Shown: piece by piece, positions 15,614 through 24,109 of the stretch | Layout: every line of letters begins with the position of its first letter | Position numbering within the stretch: position 1 is the stretch's first letter | NCBI RefSeq assembly: GCF_014287705.1 | Contig: NZ_JACOOY010000015.1 | Coordinates: 14,352 to 78,351 of the forward strand | Source of the DNA: Dorea_D hominis | GTDB lineage: Bacteria > Bacillota > Clostridia > Lachnospirales > Lachnospiraceae | DNA: 64,000 nt | Reading direction: 5' to 3' | The notes under the pieces: generated by a model | The model's input: only the letters and a program-made list of their open reading frames with translations | Databases searched by the model: none | Told to the model about the DNA's origin: nothing | Made by a program: the position numbers and the translations under genes

Positions 15614-16303
15614 TTACATAAATTGTGCAAATATGGATGCACCGATAACTGTGATAAGTCCCGACACCGCGATGGAAAGACTGCTCATTGCACCTTCAAT
15701 CTCGCCCATTTCCATAGCTCTTGCAGTACCGATGGCGTGCGAAGCACTTCCAATAGCAATTCCGCGTGCAATCGGTTCTGTAATTCGGAAATGGCGACAG
15801 ATAAACGGCGCAATAATATTACCGAGAATACCGGTCAGGATAATTACGGCAACCGTTAATGTCACATATCCGCCAAGCTCTTCTGATACACCAATGCCAA
15901 TTGCTGTTGTAATAGACTTCGGAAGGAATGTAATGTATTCTTTGTGGGATAAGCCGAAGAATACAGCCATTGCAAGAATGGAACATAAGGATGCAAAAAC
16001 TCCGGAGAAGATTCCACATATGACAGCAGCCAGATTTTTCTTCAGCAGCTCGAACTGTTCATACAATGGAATTGCCAGACAGACGGTTGCAGGCGTGAGC
16101 AGATAACTCAGGTACTGTGCGCCACTGTAATAAGCTTTGTAATCAATGTGGGTGACCGCAAGCAGGGCGATAATAGATGCCACAGAGATGAGGAGCGGGT
16201 TCAGTATAGCCAGCTTAAACTTGCCCTGTAGGGCGTGACCAAAGCCATAAGCGATCAGACTTATTGTGACGCCGAAGAAGACAGAGTTTTCAAAAAAATT
16301 CAT
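15614..16303 (-). CDS. lrgB: LrgB/CidB family membrane protein
   Basis: 229 residues, almost wholly hydrophobic, with the LrgB pattern: the KSITTAIGIGVSEELGG segment at about 120 and IARGIAIGSASHAIGTARAMEMGEIEGAMSSL near the C-terminus. LrgB/CidB proteins work with a CidA/LrgA partner in the control of murein hydrolase activity and lysis. Related pairs export by-products such as pyruvate in other bacteria. The start overlaps the end of the CidA gene by 4 bases (ATGA), implying coupled translation. Confidence 0.85.
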   Translation of the reverse strand: MNFFENSVFFGVTISLIAYGFGHALQGKFKLAILNPLLISVASIIALLAVTHIDYKAYYSGAQYLSYLLTPATVCLAIPLYEQFELLKKNLAAVICGIFSGVFASLCSILAMAVFFGLSHKEYITFLPKSITTAIGIGVSEELGGYVTLTVAVIILTGILGNIIAPFICRHFRITEPIARGIAIGSASHAIGTARAMEMGEIEGAMSSLSIAVSGLITVIGASIFAQFM

Positions 16304-16677
16304 GAGTCCTTCCTTTCCTGATTGTCTTTGCTTTTTGAAAAGCGGATAAATGCCTGTGTCGTGTGACCGGCGACAATCATAACAAAGATGGTAGATAATA
16401 CCGTTATAATAAGGTAAGTTCCGATTTTGGAACCGATGGTTTTCCAGGATTCGATCAGACCTACGGCCGCAGGAATGAACATGAGTGGCATGATTTCTAT
16501 GAGAAATTTGCCGGAATCCTTCACGGAATCAATATGTACAATTCCAAAATGCAGACAGAGAAGCATCAGAACAAGACCGTAGATACTTGCCGGAACCGGG
16601 AGAGGAATCAGATAATTCATAATCTCTCCGATAAAAGAGATGGCAAGAATAATGCCAAATTGTTTAATAAATTTCAT
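16300..16677 (-). CDS. CidA/LrgA family holin-like protein
   Basis: 125 residues with four membrane segments and the family motif region IGEIMNYLIPLPVPASIYGLVLMLLCL near the N-terminus, followed by LIEIMPLMFIPAAVGLIESW. These small proteins oligomerise in the membrane like holins and act with LrgB. The charged tail (RFSKSKDNQERKDS) is cytoplasmic. It sits 4 bases downstream of the Rrf2 gene and overlaps lrgB, so Rrf2-cidA-lrgB-ABC-ABC appears to be one leftward operon. Confidence 0.85.
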   Translation of the reverse strand: MKFIKQFGIILAISFIGEIMNYLIPLPVPASIYGLVLMLLCLHFGIVHIDSVKDSGKFLIEIMPLMFIPAAVGLIESWKTIGSKIGTYLIITVLSTIFVMIVAGHTTQAFIRFSKSKDNQERKDS

Positions 16678-16680
16678 TTG

Positions 16681-17121
16681 TTACAACTCCTGTGATTGAT
16701 TTTCTGTTGTTTGACCAGAGCGATTTTCCAAAAGGTCGGCTAAGGTAATGCCAAAAAAGAAATCATGCACCATAGAATCGAATTTTTGCCACATTGGTAA
16801 TGTGAGACAGCACGAAGCACGGTCACAGGATTCAGCATCCGGTGCAAGACAGGCTACGGAAGATAAATTACCTTCGGTAAGCATGAGAATCTCGCCAACG
16901 GTATAGTCTTTCGGTGCACGTGTCAGCTGATATCCGCCGCCTTTTCCACGCATACCCCGTAATAGTTTCTGTTTTACAAGTGTTTTCAGGATGATCTCCA
17001 GATATTTTTCTGAGAGTTCCTGCCTTGAGGCAATTTCCTTCAGCGGAATATAACGCTCAGGATCTTGCATGGCAAGATCTAACATAACGCGAAGGGCATA
17101 CCTGCCTTTTGTAGAAATCAT
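16681..17121 (-). CDS. Rrf2/IscR-family transcriptional regulator
   Basis: 146 residues. The N-terminal winged helix is typical (MISTKGRYALRVMLDLA, then LKEIASRQELSEKYLEIILKTLVKQKLLRGMRGKGGGYQL). The effector region contains CLAPDAESCDRASCC, a Cys-rich segment like the iron-sulfur or thiol sensing loop of IscR/NsrR-type members. The start is the ATG at 17121, with GGAGG eight bases upstream; an upstream TTG at 17136 overlaps that ribosome site and is rejected. It probably represses its own operon through the dyad at 17147-17170 in response to redox or nitrosative signals. Confidence 0.85.
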   Translation of the reverse strand: MISTKGRYALRVMLDLAMQDPERYIPLKEIASRQELSEKYLEIILKTLVKQKLLRGMRGKGGGYQLTRAPKDYTVGEILMLTEGNLSSVACLAPDAESCDRASCCLTLPMWQKFDSMVHDFFFGITLADLLENRSGQTTENQSQEL

Positions 17122-17146
17122 ATTTTTTTCCTCCAATCATCAATAA

Positions 17147-17178
17147 CCTATTATAGCGGAGGGTAATAGGGGATTCAA
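17147..17178 (-). promoter_or_regulatory. Promoter and operator of the Rrf2-cidA-lrgB-ABC operon
   Basis: On the minus strand, TTGAAT (17178-17173) and TATAAT (17155-17150) are 17 bases apart. A perfect inverted repeat, CCTATTA-n10-TAATAGG at 17147-17170, overlaps the -10 and spacer. This is a good place for autorepression by the Rrf2 protein. Confidence 0.6.
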
Positions 17179-17260
17179 GACAAGAAGCAAAAAAAGTTGA
17201 CAATGAAAGGAAAAAGAAAGTATGATAACACCAAATGCCACACAGAAAGGAGCAGGGAGG

Positions 17261-18175
17261 ATGACACTGGCACAATTAAAATATGTAGTTACAGTTGCAA
17301 AGGCAGGTACGATGACAGAAGCTGCAAAAGAACTGTTTATTTCACAGCCGAGTCTGACAAAATCAATCAAAGAGCTGGAAAAAGAAATGCATGTGCGGAT
17401 CTTTGAGCGGACCAACAAAGGAATTGTTGTATCAAAAGACGGTGAAGAATTTCTTGCATATGCAAGACAGGTGTTGGAACAGGCAGAACTTCTGGAAGAA
17501 AAATACATGAATAAAAGTGCCAGAAAACAGGAATTCTGTGTATCGACGCAACATTATTCTTTCGCAGTAAACGCTTTTGTTGACTTGATTAAAGAATATG
17601 GAAATGAAAAATATGATTTTTCTCTACGCGAAACACAGACATATGAAATCATTGAAGATGTGGCAAGTCTGAAAAGTGAAATCGGAATCTTATATAAGAA
17701 CTGCTTTAATGAAGCGGTGATCGACAAGCTTCTGAAGTCGAATGATCTCTGCTTTGAGAGACTGTTTGTCGCACGACCGCATATTTTTGTAAGTTCCGGA
17801 AGTCCGCTTGCAGGCAGGAAAAGCGTGACAATGGAAGAACTGAAACCATATCCGTACCTGTCGTTTGAACAGGGAGAGCATAATGCATTTTATTTTTCGG
17901 AGGAAATATTCAGCATGGTAGAGCGTCCGAAAAATATCCGTGTAAGAGACCGGGCAACATTATTTAATCTGCTGATCGGTCTGAATGGATATACGGTATG
18001 CAGTGGTGTGATTGATGAAAATCTGAATAGTTCAGACATTGTTGCAGTTCCGCTGGATGAAGAAGGGGAGATGGAGATTGGAATTCTGTTGCATAAGAAA
18101 TTTCATCCGAGTAAACTTGGAGATGCGTATCTTAAGGCACTGCGGAAATATGCTACAAATCCGCTGTCACCATAG
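17261..18175 (+). CDS. LysR-family transcriptional regulator
   Basis: 304 residues. The N-terminal winged helix (LAQLKYVVTVAKAGTMTEAAKELFISQPSLTKSIKELEKEMHVRIFERTNKG) is a classic LysR DNA-binding domain. Residues 90-300 form the two-lobe effector domain. The ATG at 17261 has GGAG eight bases upstream and begins directly at the domain, so an upstream ATG at 17222 is rejected. It is followed by a MetE-like gene whose promoter carries an LTTR-type dyad near -66, so it most likely controls methionine or one-carbon metabolism, perhaps sensing homocysteine. Confidence 0.85.
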   Translation: MTLAQLKYVVTVAKAGTMTEAAKELFISQPSLTKSIKELEKEMHVRIFERTNKGIVVSKDGEEFLAYARQVLEQAELLEEKYMNKSARKQEFCVSTQHYSFAVNAFVDLIKEYGNEKYDFSLRETQTYEIIEDVASLKSEIGILYKNCFNEAVIDKLLKSNDLCFERLFVARPHIFVSSGSPLAGRKSVTMEELKPYPYLSFEQGEHNAFYFSEEIFSMVERPKNIRVRDRATLFNLLIGLNGYTVCSGVIDENLNSSDIVAVPLDEEGEMEIGILLHKKFHPSKLGDAYLKALRKYATNPLSP

Positions 18176-18220
18176 TTTATTAGCGTTTAATTATAAATAA
18201 TGCATATAAGAAATAGTTGC

Positions 18221-18292
18221 TTGATATAGCTTAAAGTTATGACAAACAACTATTTTTGTGTATTTTACGAATAACAGGAATGCCGATATAAT
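18221..18292 (+). promoter_or_regulatory. LTTR-type dyad and promoter of the MetE-like gene
   Basis: TTTACG (18264-18269) and TATAAT (18287-18292) are 17 bases apart, predicting a transcript start near 18299. A 25-base imperfect dyad, TTG...CAA with 9 of 12 pairs matching, spans 18221-18245 and is centred near -66, the usual recognition position for LysR-type activators. Confidence 0.55.
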
Positions 18293-18350
18293 AGCCATTG
18301 TACACAAGATACCAAAGCAAATAAAAATAGATTACAGAGGAGGAATTACA

Positions 18351-19469
18351 ATGGCAAAACAGAACACACCATTTCGATATGATTATGTAGGAAGCTTTTT
18401 GCGTCCGGAAGCGCTGAAAGTGGCAAGAAGCAAATATGAGGCAGGAACCATTACAAAAGAAGGACTGACAAGTGTAGAAGATCAGGAAATCCGCGCACTG
18501 GTTGAAAAACAGAAGGCAGCAGGATACAAAGTGCTCACAGACGGAGAGTTCAGAAGAGCAACCTGGCATCTGGATTTCATGTGGGGATTTGACGGAGTCG
18601 GACACAGCAAAACAGAGACAGGACTTCCGTTCCACGGGGAAGCAGCTATGATCGATGACACTTACCTGACAGGAAAAGTAGCTGTAACAGGAGAGCATCC
18701 GTTTGTAGAGCATTTCCGTTTTGTGAAAGCACTGGAAGATGAAAACACAGTTGCAAAACAGACAATTCCTGCTCCGGCACAGTTTTTAGAACAGATGATC
18801 ATGCCATTTGCAATGCCGAATACGAGCAAATATTATGAAGATACAGAAGAATTGGTGCAGGATATTGCAGAAGGATACCGTAAAGTGATCAAAGATCTGT
18901 ATGCAGCAGGATGCAGAAATTTACAATTAGATGACTGCTCCTGGGGCATGCTGGTAGATCCAAATGCAAAAGCATTTTTCGGAACAGATGAAGAAGGATT
19001 GGAAGCGATCAAAGAGCAGCTTGTTCGTATTAATAATCTTGCAATTGAAGGAAAACCAGGGGATATGATCATCAATACACATGTATGCCGCGGTAATTTT
19101 CATTCTACTTATGCAAGCAGCGGAGCATATGACAGCGTTGCAAAAGTATTATTTGCAAGAGAAAATGTAGACACATATTATCTGGAATTTGACGATGAGC
19201 GCTCCGGTGGATTTGAGCCGTTGGCAGCCGTATCGGGCGAGAAGAAAGTTGTACTCGGACTTGTGACAACAAAATCTGCGCAACTGGAAGACAAAGACAA
19301 GATTATTGCAAGAATTCATGAAGCTGCAAAATATATACCACTTTCCCGTCTGTGTTTAAGTCCGCAGTGTGGATTCGCTTCCTGCGAGATTGGAAACAAA
19401 CTTACAGAAGAAGAACAATGGGCAAAACTTGCACTCGTTAAAGAAGTAGCAGAAGAAGTGTGGGGATAA
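18351..19469 (+). CDS. MetE C-terminal-domain methyltransferase (YxjG/YxjH-like)
   Basis: 372 residues, half the length of full MetE and matching only its catalytic C-terminal barrel. It would transfer a methyl group to homocysteine or a related thiol. The zinc ligands can be placed: H-x-C in INTHVCRG, Glu in YLEFDDERSGG, and Cys in SPQCGFAS. The opening RYDYVGSFLRPEALKVAR and LTDGEFRRATWHLDF are typical of the YxjG/YxjH group, whose methyl donor is not settled. GAGGAGG lies before the ATG at 18351. A LysR gene precedes it. Confidence 0.85.
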   Translation: MAKQNTPFRYDYVGSFLRPEALKVARSKYEAGTITKEGLTSVEDQEIRALVEKQKAAGYKVLTDGEFRRATWHLDFMWGFDGVGHSKTETGLPFHGEAAMIDDTYLTGKVAVTGEHPFVEHFRFVKALEDENTVAKQTIPAPAQFLEQMIMPFAMPNTSKYYEDTEELVQDIAEGYRKVIKDLYAAGCRNLQLDDCSWGMLVDPNAKAFFGTDEEGLEAIKEQLVRINNLAIEGKPGDMIINTHVCRGNFHSTYASSGAYDSVAKVLFARENVDTYYLEFDDERSGGFEPLAAVSGEKKVVLGLVTTKSAQLEDKDKIIARIHEAAKYIPLSRLCLSPQCGFASCEIGNKLTEEEQWAKLALVKEVAEEVWG

Positions 19470-19478
19470 AACTCTCTC

Positions 19479-19506
19479 TTGACAGATTCTTGCGCAGTGC
19501 TATAAT
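19479..19506 (+). promoter_or_regulatory. Strong promoter of the riboflavin operon
   Basis: TTGACA (19479-19484) and TATAAT (19501-19506), both consensus, are separated by 16 bases. They lie directly upstream of the FMN riboswitch. Confidence 0.75.
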
Positions 19507-19528
19507 AAAGGCAGTCAATTGAATAACT

Positions 19529-19635
19529 ATCTTCAGGGCAGGGTGTAAGTCCCTACCGGCGGTAAAGCCCGCGAGCCGTAAGGTATGATTCGGTGAGATT
19601 CCGAAGCCGACAGTATAGTCTGGATGAAAGAAGAT
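19529..19635 (+). ncRNA. FMN riboswitch (RFN element)
   Basis: The conserved RFN core is readable: AGGGCAGGGTG, CCCTACCGGCGGTAA, GCCCGCGAGCC, GGTGAGATTCCGAAGCC, GACAGTATAGTC and GGATGAAAGAAGAT. The closing helix P1 pairs ATCTTC (19529-19534) with GAAGAT (19630-19635). It senses FMN and would shut down the downstream ribDEBAH genes through the following terminators. Confidence 0.95.
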
Positions 19636-19682
19636 GAGAAGAATCTTTGATAAGCAATACGAAGAATCAGATTTGAACATTT

Positions 19683-19716
19683 AGCTCTGGAATGAACATC
19701 CATTTCAGAGCTTTTT
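19683..19716 (+). terminator. Riboswitch-controlled terminator
   Basis: AGCTCTGGAATG (19683-19694) pairs with CATTTCAGAGCT (19701-19712) with one wobble pair, followed by T5. It is the probable FMN-dependent expression platform. Confidence 0.8.
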
Positions 19717-19756
19717 ATATTTTATATCTGATAAAATAATCAAAAGAAACTTTTAA

Positions 19757-19797
19757 ATGTCTTGAATGAGGTAGAATTCAAGGCATTTTCTTTTTTG
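19757..19797 (+). terminator. Second tandem terminator in the rib leader
   Basis: ATGTCTTGAAT and ATTCAAGGCAT form an 11-bp stem with one wobble pair, followed by TTTTCTTTTTT. Two further hairpins follow before ribD: ATGGCG/CGCCAT near 19800-19824, and AGCAA-TAAAAC/GTTTTATTGCT near 19856-19890. Confidence 0.6.
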
Positions 19798-19914
19798 TTA
19801 TGGCGACGAGGAAAATGCGCCATGCTTGAATGGTTGCATTTAACGACCGCTAATCAGCAAATAAAACTCGCAAAGCGTGTTTTATTGCTGTAGAAAACAG
19901 GAGGTGAAAAAGGA

Positions 19915-21024
19915 ATGACAGATGAGAAAGAATTTTATATGCAGCGTGCGATTACGCTTGCTGAAAAAGGAAAGGGAAGAGTGAACCCGAATCCGCTGGT
20001 AGGTGCGGTGGTTGTCAAAGACGGAAAAATTATCGGGGAAGGTTATCACGAATATTATGGCGGACTGCATGCAGAGCGCAATGCATTAAAGAACTGTAAA
20101 GAATCTTCGGAAGGAGCAACTCTTTATGTGACTTTGGAACCTTGTTGTCATTATGGAAAGACGCCGCCATGTACGGAAGCAATCTTAGAACACAGGATTC
20201 GAAAAGTTGTTGTAGGAATGACAGATCCGAATCCTTTGATGGCGGGAAAAAGTATTGCGCTTTTGAAATCAAAAGGCGTGGAAGTAGAAGTTGGGGTTCT
20301 GGAAAAAGAATGCATGGAACTGACACATATTTTTCGGAAATATATAACAACAAAAATTCCTTATGTATTAATGAAATATGCAATGACGATGGACGGAAAG
20401 ATTGCAACTGCAAGCGGAAAATCCAAATGGATTACCGGTGAGACGGCAAGAATGTGCGTTCAGAAAACAAGACTGGAATATCAGGCGATCATGGTAGGAA
20501 GTGAAACAGTCAGAAAAGATGATCCGCTTTTGACCTGCCGGATTGCCAATGGAAAAGATCCGGTCCGTATCATTTGTGATACGTCACTTCGCACTTCAAC
20601 GGGTTCGCAGATTGTGAAGACAGCAAGGCAGGTAAGGACAATTTTTGCAACATGTGAAACAAACCGAGAGAAAATAGAACTTTATCAAAAAGCAGGCTGT
20701 GAAGTTCTGGTGGTCAGTAAGAAGAATGGGAAAATAGATCTTAAAGAGCTTGTACAGAAAATCGGAGCACTTGGAATTGACAGCATTTTGCTGGAAGGAG
20801 GCGGCACATTAAATGCAAATGCATTAGAAGCACAGATTGTGGACCGTGTACAGACTTATATTGCACCGAAGATTTTCGGGGGCACCGGAATCGGACCGGT
20901 AGGCGGTATGGGCGTTGATGAACCGGCAGATGCATATCAACTGGTGAACAGTCGGCTCAAACAGATCGGAGAAGATTTTTTAATAGAAAGCGATGTGAAA
21001 TATAAATGTTTACAGGAATCATAG
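19915..21024 (+). CDS. ribD: Bifunctional riboflavin deaminase/reductase RibD
   Basis: 369 residues, catalysing the second and third steps after GTP opening in riboflavin synthesis. The N-terminal zinc deaminase domain (1-145) shows HAERNAL and EPCCHYGKTPPC, the H-A-E and P-C-x(n)-C zinc motifs. The C-terminal reductase domain begins with YVLMKYAMTMDGKIATASGKSKWITG and contains the LLEGGGTLNANAL nucleotide segment. Length and order are normal. AGGAGG lies before the ATG. It is the first gene after the FMN riboswitch and overlaps ribE by 19 bases. Confidence 0.95.
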   Translation: MTDEKEFYMQRAITLAEKGKGRVNPNPLVGAVVVKDGKIIGEGYHEYYGGLHAERNALKNCKESSEGATLYVTLEPCCHYGKTPPCTEAILEHRIRKVVVGMTDPNPLMAGKSIALLKSKGVEVEVGVLEKECMELTHIFRKYITTKIPYVLMKYAMTMDGKIATASGKSKWITGETARMCVQKTRLEYQAIMVGSETVRKDDPLLTCRIANGKDPVRIICDTSLRTSTGSQIVKTARQVRTIFATCETNREKIELYQKAGCEVLVVSKKNGKIDLKELVQKIGALGIDSILLEGGGTLNANALEAQIVDRVQTYIAPKIFGGTGIGPVGGMGVDEPADAYQLVNSRLKQIGEDFLIESDVKYKCLQES

Positions 21025-21698
21025 AAGAGGTTGGAAAGGTAAGCAGTATCAGGACAGAAGATGCCTCAATCCGTCTTCAGATCCAGACAAAGGAAATATT
21101 AAAAGATATTCATATAGGAGACAGCATCGCCGTCAACGGTATTTGTCTGACAGTGACGAAATATGACACGGACAGTTTTTGTGCAGATGTTATGCATGAG
21201 ACAATGAACCGGACTTCCCTTAAACTTCTTAGAAGAGGAAGCAAAGTGAATCTGGAACGGGCAATGGCGGCAAACGGAAGATTTGGCGGTCACATTGTCA
21301 GTGGACATATCGATGGGACAGGCACAATCCGCAAAATGCAAAGAGACAGTATTGCAATATGGTATACGGTTGAAACAACAGCTGGGATACTACACTACAT
21401 AGTAGAAAAAGGATCGATCACAATCGATGGAATCAGTCTGACAGTAGCGGCAGTTGACGATAAAACCTTTCAGGTATCTGTTATTCCACATACACTGAAT
21501 CATACTGCACTGCAGGAAAAGAAAGTGGGGGATCCGGTAAACCTGGAAACAGACTGTATCGGAAAATATGTGGAAAAATTCTTGCGGGAAAGGAACAGTA
21601 ATTTGCAGAAACCAGAAGGAAATACAGATAGAAAAAATGGTAAATCTTCAAAATCAGGTGGAATTACGGCAGAATTTCTGGAACGTTACGGGTATTAA
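21006..21698 (+). CDS. ribE: Riboflavin synthase alpha subunit RibE
   Basis: 230 residues with the two tandem lumazine-binding repeats of riboflavin synthase. MFTGIIEEVGKV opens the first, GGHIVSGHIDGTG joins the two, and ITIDGISLTVAAV with IPHTLNHT lies in the second. It dismutates two 6,7-dimethyl-8-ribityllumazine molecules to riboflavin. The tail after DCIGKYVEKFL is about 35 residues of polar sequence (NTDRKNGKSSKSGG), somewhat longer than usual. Its start codon lies inside the end of ribD, so translation is likely coupled. Confidence 0.95.
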   Translation: MFTGIIEEVGKVSSIRTEDASIRLQIQTKEILKDIHIGDSIAVNGICLTVTKYDTDSFCADVMHETMNRTSLKLLRRGSKVNLERAMAANGRFGGHIVSGHIDGTGTIRKMQRDSIAIWYTVETTAGILHYIVEKGSITIDGISLTVAAVDDKTFQVSVIPHTLNHTALQEKKVGDPVNLETDCIGKYVEKFLRERNSNLQKPEGNTDRKNGKSSKSGGITAEFLERYGY

Positions 21699-21779
21699 CA
21701 GACAGGAGATCAAGAGGAAACTGTCGATGACAGGTTCAGCAGAGAATTAATAATTTAGTCAAATAGAAGGAGAGAAACT

Positions 21780-22976
21780 ATGGAATTTCAAAAGATAGAA
21801 AATGCTTTACAAGCATTGCGGGATGGGAAAAATATTCTTGTTATGGATGACGAGACCAGAGAGAATGAAGGTGATCTGATCTGTGCGGCACAGTATGCGA
21901 CAACAGAAAATGTAAACTTTATGGCAGTGCATGCGAAAGGGCTAATCTGTATGCCGATGAGCAAAGAAGTAGCAGCAAGCCTTTCACTGGCACCAATGGT
22001 TGCACACAATACAGATAATCACGAAACTGCGTTTACCGTATCTATTGACCATGTGGATACAACAACCGGAATATCAGCAGAGGAACGTGGATTTACAGCA
22101 AGAAAATGCATTGAAGACGGTGCAAAACCGGAAGATTTCAGGCGACCGGGACATATGTTCCCGCTGGTTGCAAGAGACGGCGGTGTGCTGGTACGGAACG
22201 GACATACAGAAGCAACCGTAGATCTTATGCGCTTAGCCGGGCTTAAAGAATGTGGGCTGTGTTGTGAGATCATGAAGGAAGACGGTACGATGATGCGTAC
22301 AAGCGAATTAAAAGCATTTGCAGAAAAACATGGAATTCCGACAATGACTATCAAAGAGCTGCAGGAGTACAGAAAAGTAAAAGAAACACTCGTTTCCTGC
22401 GAGGCAGTAACGAAGATGCCGACAAAATACGGATTATTTACTGCGTATTGTTATGTGAATAAATTGAATCAGGAACATCACATTGCGCTTGTTATGGGCG
22501 AGATCGGAGAGGGAGAAAATGTGTTATGCCGGGTACATTCGGAGTGCCTTACCGGAGATGTATTTGGATCTCTCCGTTGCGACTGTGGACAGCAGTTTGA
22601 ATGTTCCATGAAAGAAATTGCAAAAGAAGGACGTGGAGTACTTTTATATATGCGGCAGGAAGGACGCGGAATCGGTCTGGTTAATAAATTAAAGGCTTAT
22701 TGTCTGCAGGATAATGGAATGGATACACTGGATGCAAATCTGGCACTGGGATTTGAGGCAGACCAGAGAGAGTATTATATCGGAGCACAGATTTTAAGAG
22801 AGCTTGGAATCCGTTCGCTTCGTCTTCTGACAAACAATCCGGATAAAGTATATCAGCTCCAGGATTACGGAATGGAGATCAGCGAGCGCGTGCCGATCCA
22901 GATGGATGCAACGAATTATGATTTGAAATATTTGAAGACAAAGCAGGAACGTATGGGACATTTATTACAATTTTAA
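21780..22976 (+). CDS. ribBA: Bifunctional DHBP synthase / GTP cyclohydrolase II RibBA
   Basis: 398 residues. The N-terminal half is 3,4-dihydroxy-2-butanone-4-phosphate synthase (DDETRENEGDLICAAQ, and later the DFRRPGHMFPLVARDGGVL segment). The C-terminal half is GTP cyclohydrolase II with zinc cysteines in SECLTGDVFGSLRCDCGQQ, the catalytic RQEGRGIGL segment, and the RLLTNNPDK end. It supplies both substrates that enter the riboflavin pathway. Spacing from ribE is 81 bases, with GAAGGAGAG before the ATG. Confidence 0.95.
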   Translation: MEFQKIENALQALRDGKNILVMDDETRENEGDLICAAQYATTENVNFMAVHAKGLICMPMSKEVAASLSLAPMVAHNTDNHETAFTVSIDHVDTTTGISAEERGFTARKCIEDGAKPEDFRRPGHMFPLVARDGGVLVRNGHTEATVDLMRLAGLKECGLCCEIMKEDGTMMRTSELKAFAEKHGIPTMTIKELQEYRKVKETLVSCEAVTKMPTKYGLFTAYCYVNKLNQEHHIALVMGEIGEGENVLCRVHSECLTGDVFGSLRCDCGQQFECSMKEIAKEGRGVLLYMRQEGRGIGLVNKLKAYCLQDNGMDTLDANLALGFEADQREYYIGAQILRELGIRSLRLLTNNPDKVYQLQDYGMEISERVPIQMDATNYDLKYLKTKQERMGHLLQF

Positions 22977-23081
22977 ACAGACAAAACAGAGGGATAATTT
23001 TGATAGAAGCAGATTGTTCAGGAACAATACATAAATAAAACAGAGCCGGAAATGACTCTGAAAAAGAAAAGAGGATAAGAC

Positions 23082-23543
23082 ATGAATACATTAGAAGGAA
23101 AATTAGTTGCAACAGACATGAAAGTAGGAATCGTAGCAGGACGATTTAATGAATTTATCACATCAAAGCTGGTAGGCGGAGCAATGGATGGATTGCTCAG
23201 ACATGATGTGAAAGACGAAGATGTAGATATCGCATGGGTACCGGGAGCATTTGAAATCCCACTGGTTGCATCGAAAATGGCAAAAAGCGGAAAGTACGAT
23301 GCAGTGATTTGTCTTGGCGCGGTTATCCGCGGAGATACAACGCATTATGATTACGTTTGCAATGAAGTGTCCAAAGGAATTGCGACAGTTTCCCTGGAAA
23401 GCGGAATACCGGTTATGTTTGGAGTGCTTACAACAGAAAACATTGAACAGGCAATTGCGCGCGCCGGAAGTAAAGGCGGAAATAAAGGATATGATTGTGC
23501 ACTTGGCGCGGTTGAGATGGTTAATCTGCTCAGAACAATATAA
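23082..23543 (+). CDS. ribH: 6,7-dimethyl-8-ribityllumazine synthase RibH
   Basis: 153 residues, the usual length. Family motifs in order are VGIVAGRFNEFIT, WVPGAFEIPLVASKMA, CLGAVIRGDTTHYDYVCNEVSKG with the catalytic His, and FGVLTTENIEQAIARAGSKGGNKGYDCALGAVEM. It condenses the RibBA butanone with the RibD product and forms hollow capsids. It is the last gene of the FMN-controlled ribD-ribE-ribBA-ribH operon, in the order common in Firmicutes. Confidence 0.95.
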   Translation: MNTLEGKLVATDMKVGIVAGRFNEFITSKLVGGAMDGLLRHDVKDEDVDIAWVPGAFEIPLVASKMAKSGKYDAVICLGAVIRGDTTHYDYVCNEVSKGIATVSLESGIPVMFGVLTTENIEQAIARAGSKGGNKGYDCALGAVEMVNLLRTI

Positions 23544-23654
23544 GCGAGAAGGAAGTAGCAGAAAATTTATATTTTCCTTTACCTGTTTATGCGAAATGAT
23601 ATAAAATATAAAGTACAAAAACCTGCATGAAAGGTCAGAGAGGAAAAGAAATAA

Positions 23655-24103
23655 ATGAAGCAATCATTTTTTTCAAAGGATCCGGTGTTTTACCGGTCCT
23701 TTTTCAAGTTGATGGCAGTGATCGCATTGCAGAATTTGGTAGCATACAGTGTCAACATGCATTGAAAGCCCCCTTATTGTCTATGTACCGGTTAAGTGCG
23801 CAGGCAACTTTATATGCAGATCATTTTATGATGATCATGAGTGTGGTTATGGTTGGAATGGCGTATCAAATGCCGGTTGGAGTGGGGCTCATTCAGGGTG
23901 GTGGAGATACAAAATTTTCCATGTATCTTAACCTGATCTCGGTTTGGGGGATTGTCATGCCATTATCCTTTTTAACTGCATTTTACTGGAAACTTCCAGT
24001 TGAAATAGTAGTGATCGCAGTTCAGTCAGATCAGATATTTAAGTGTCTGCCGATTTTTCTGCGTTTTAAAAGTTATAAATGGATTCATAAGCTAACAGGC
24101 TAA
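23655..24103 (+). pseudogene. MATE exporter gene with large internal deletion
   Basis: The ATG at 23655 opens a 36-codon MATE N-terminus (MKQSFFSKDPVFYRSFFKLM, AVIALQNLVAYSVN) and hits a stop at 23765. In another frame, about 23783-24103 encodes a MATE C-terminus (VGVGLIQGGGDTKFSMYLN, LISVWGIVMPLSFLTAF, FKSYKWIHKL). The middle of about 250 residues, including most membrane segments, is gone. An intact but different MATE gene lies at 24987-26345. Confidence 0.75.
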
Positions 24104-24109
24104 CTCCCT

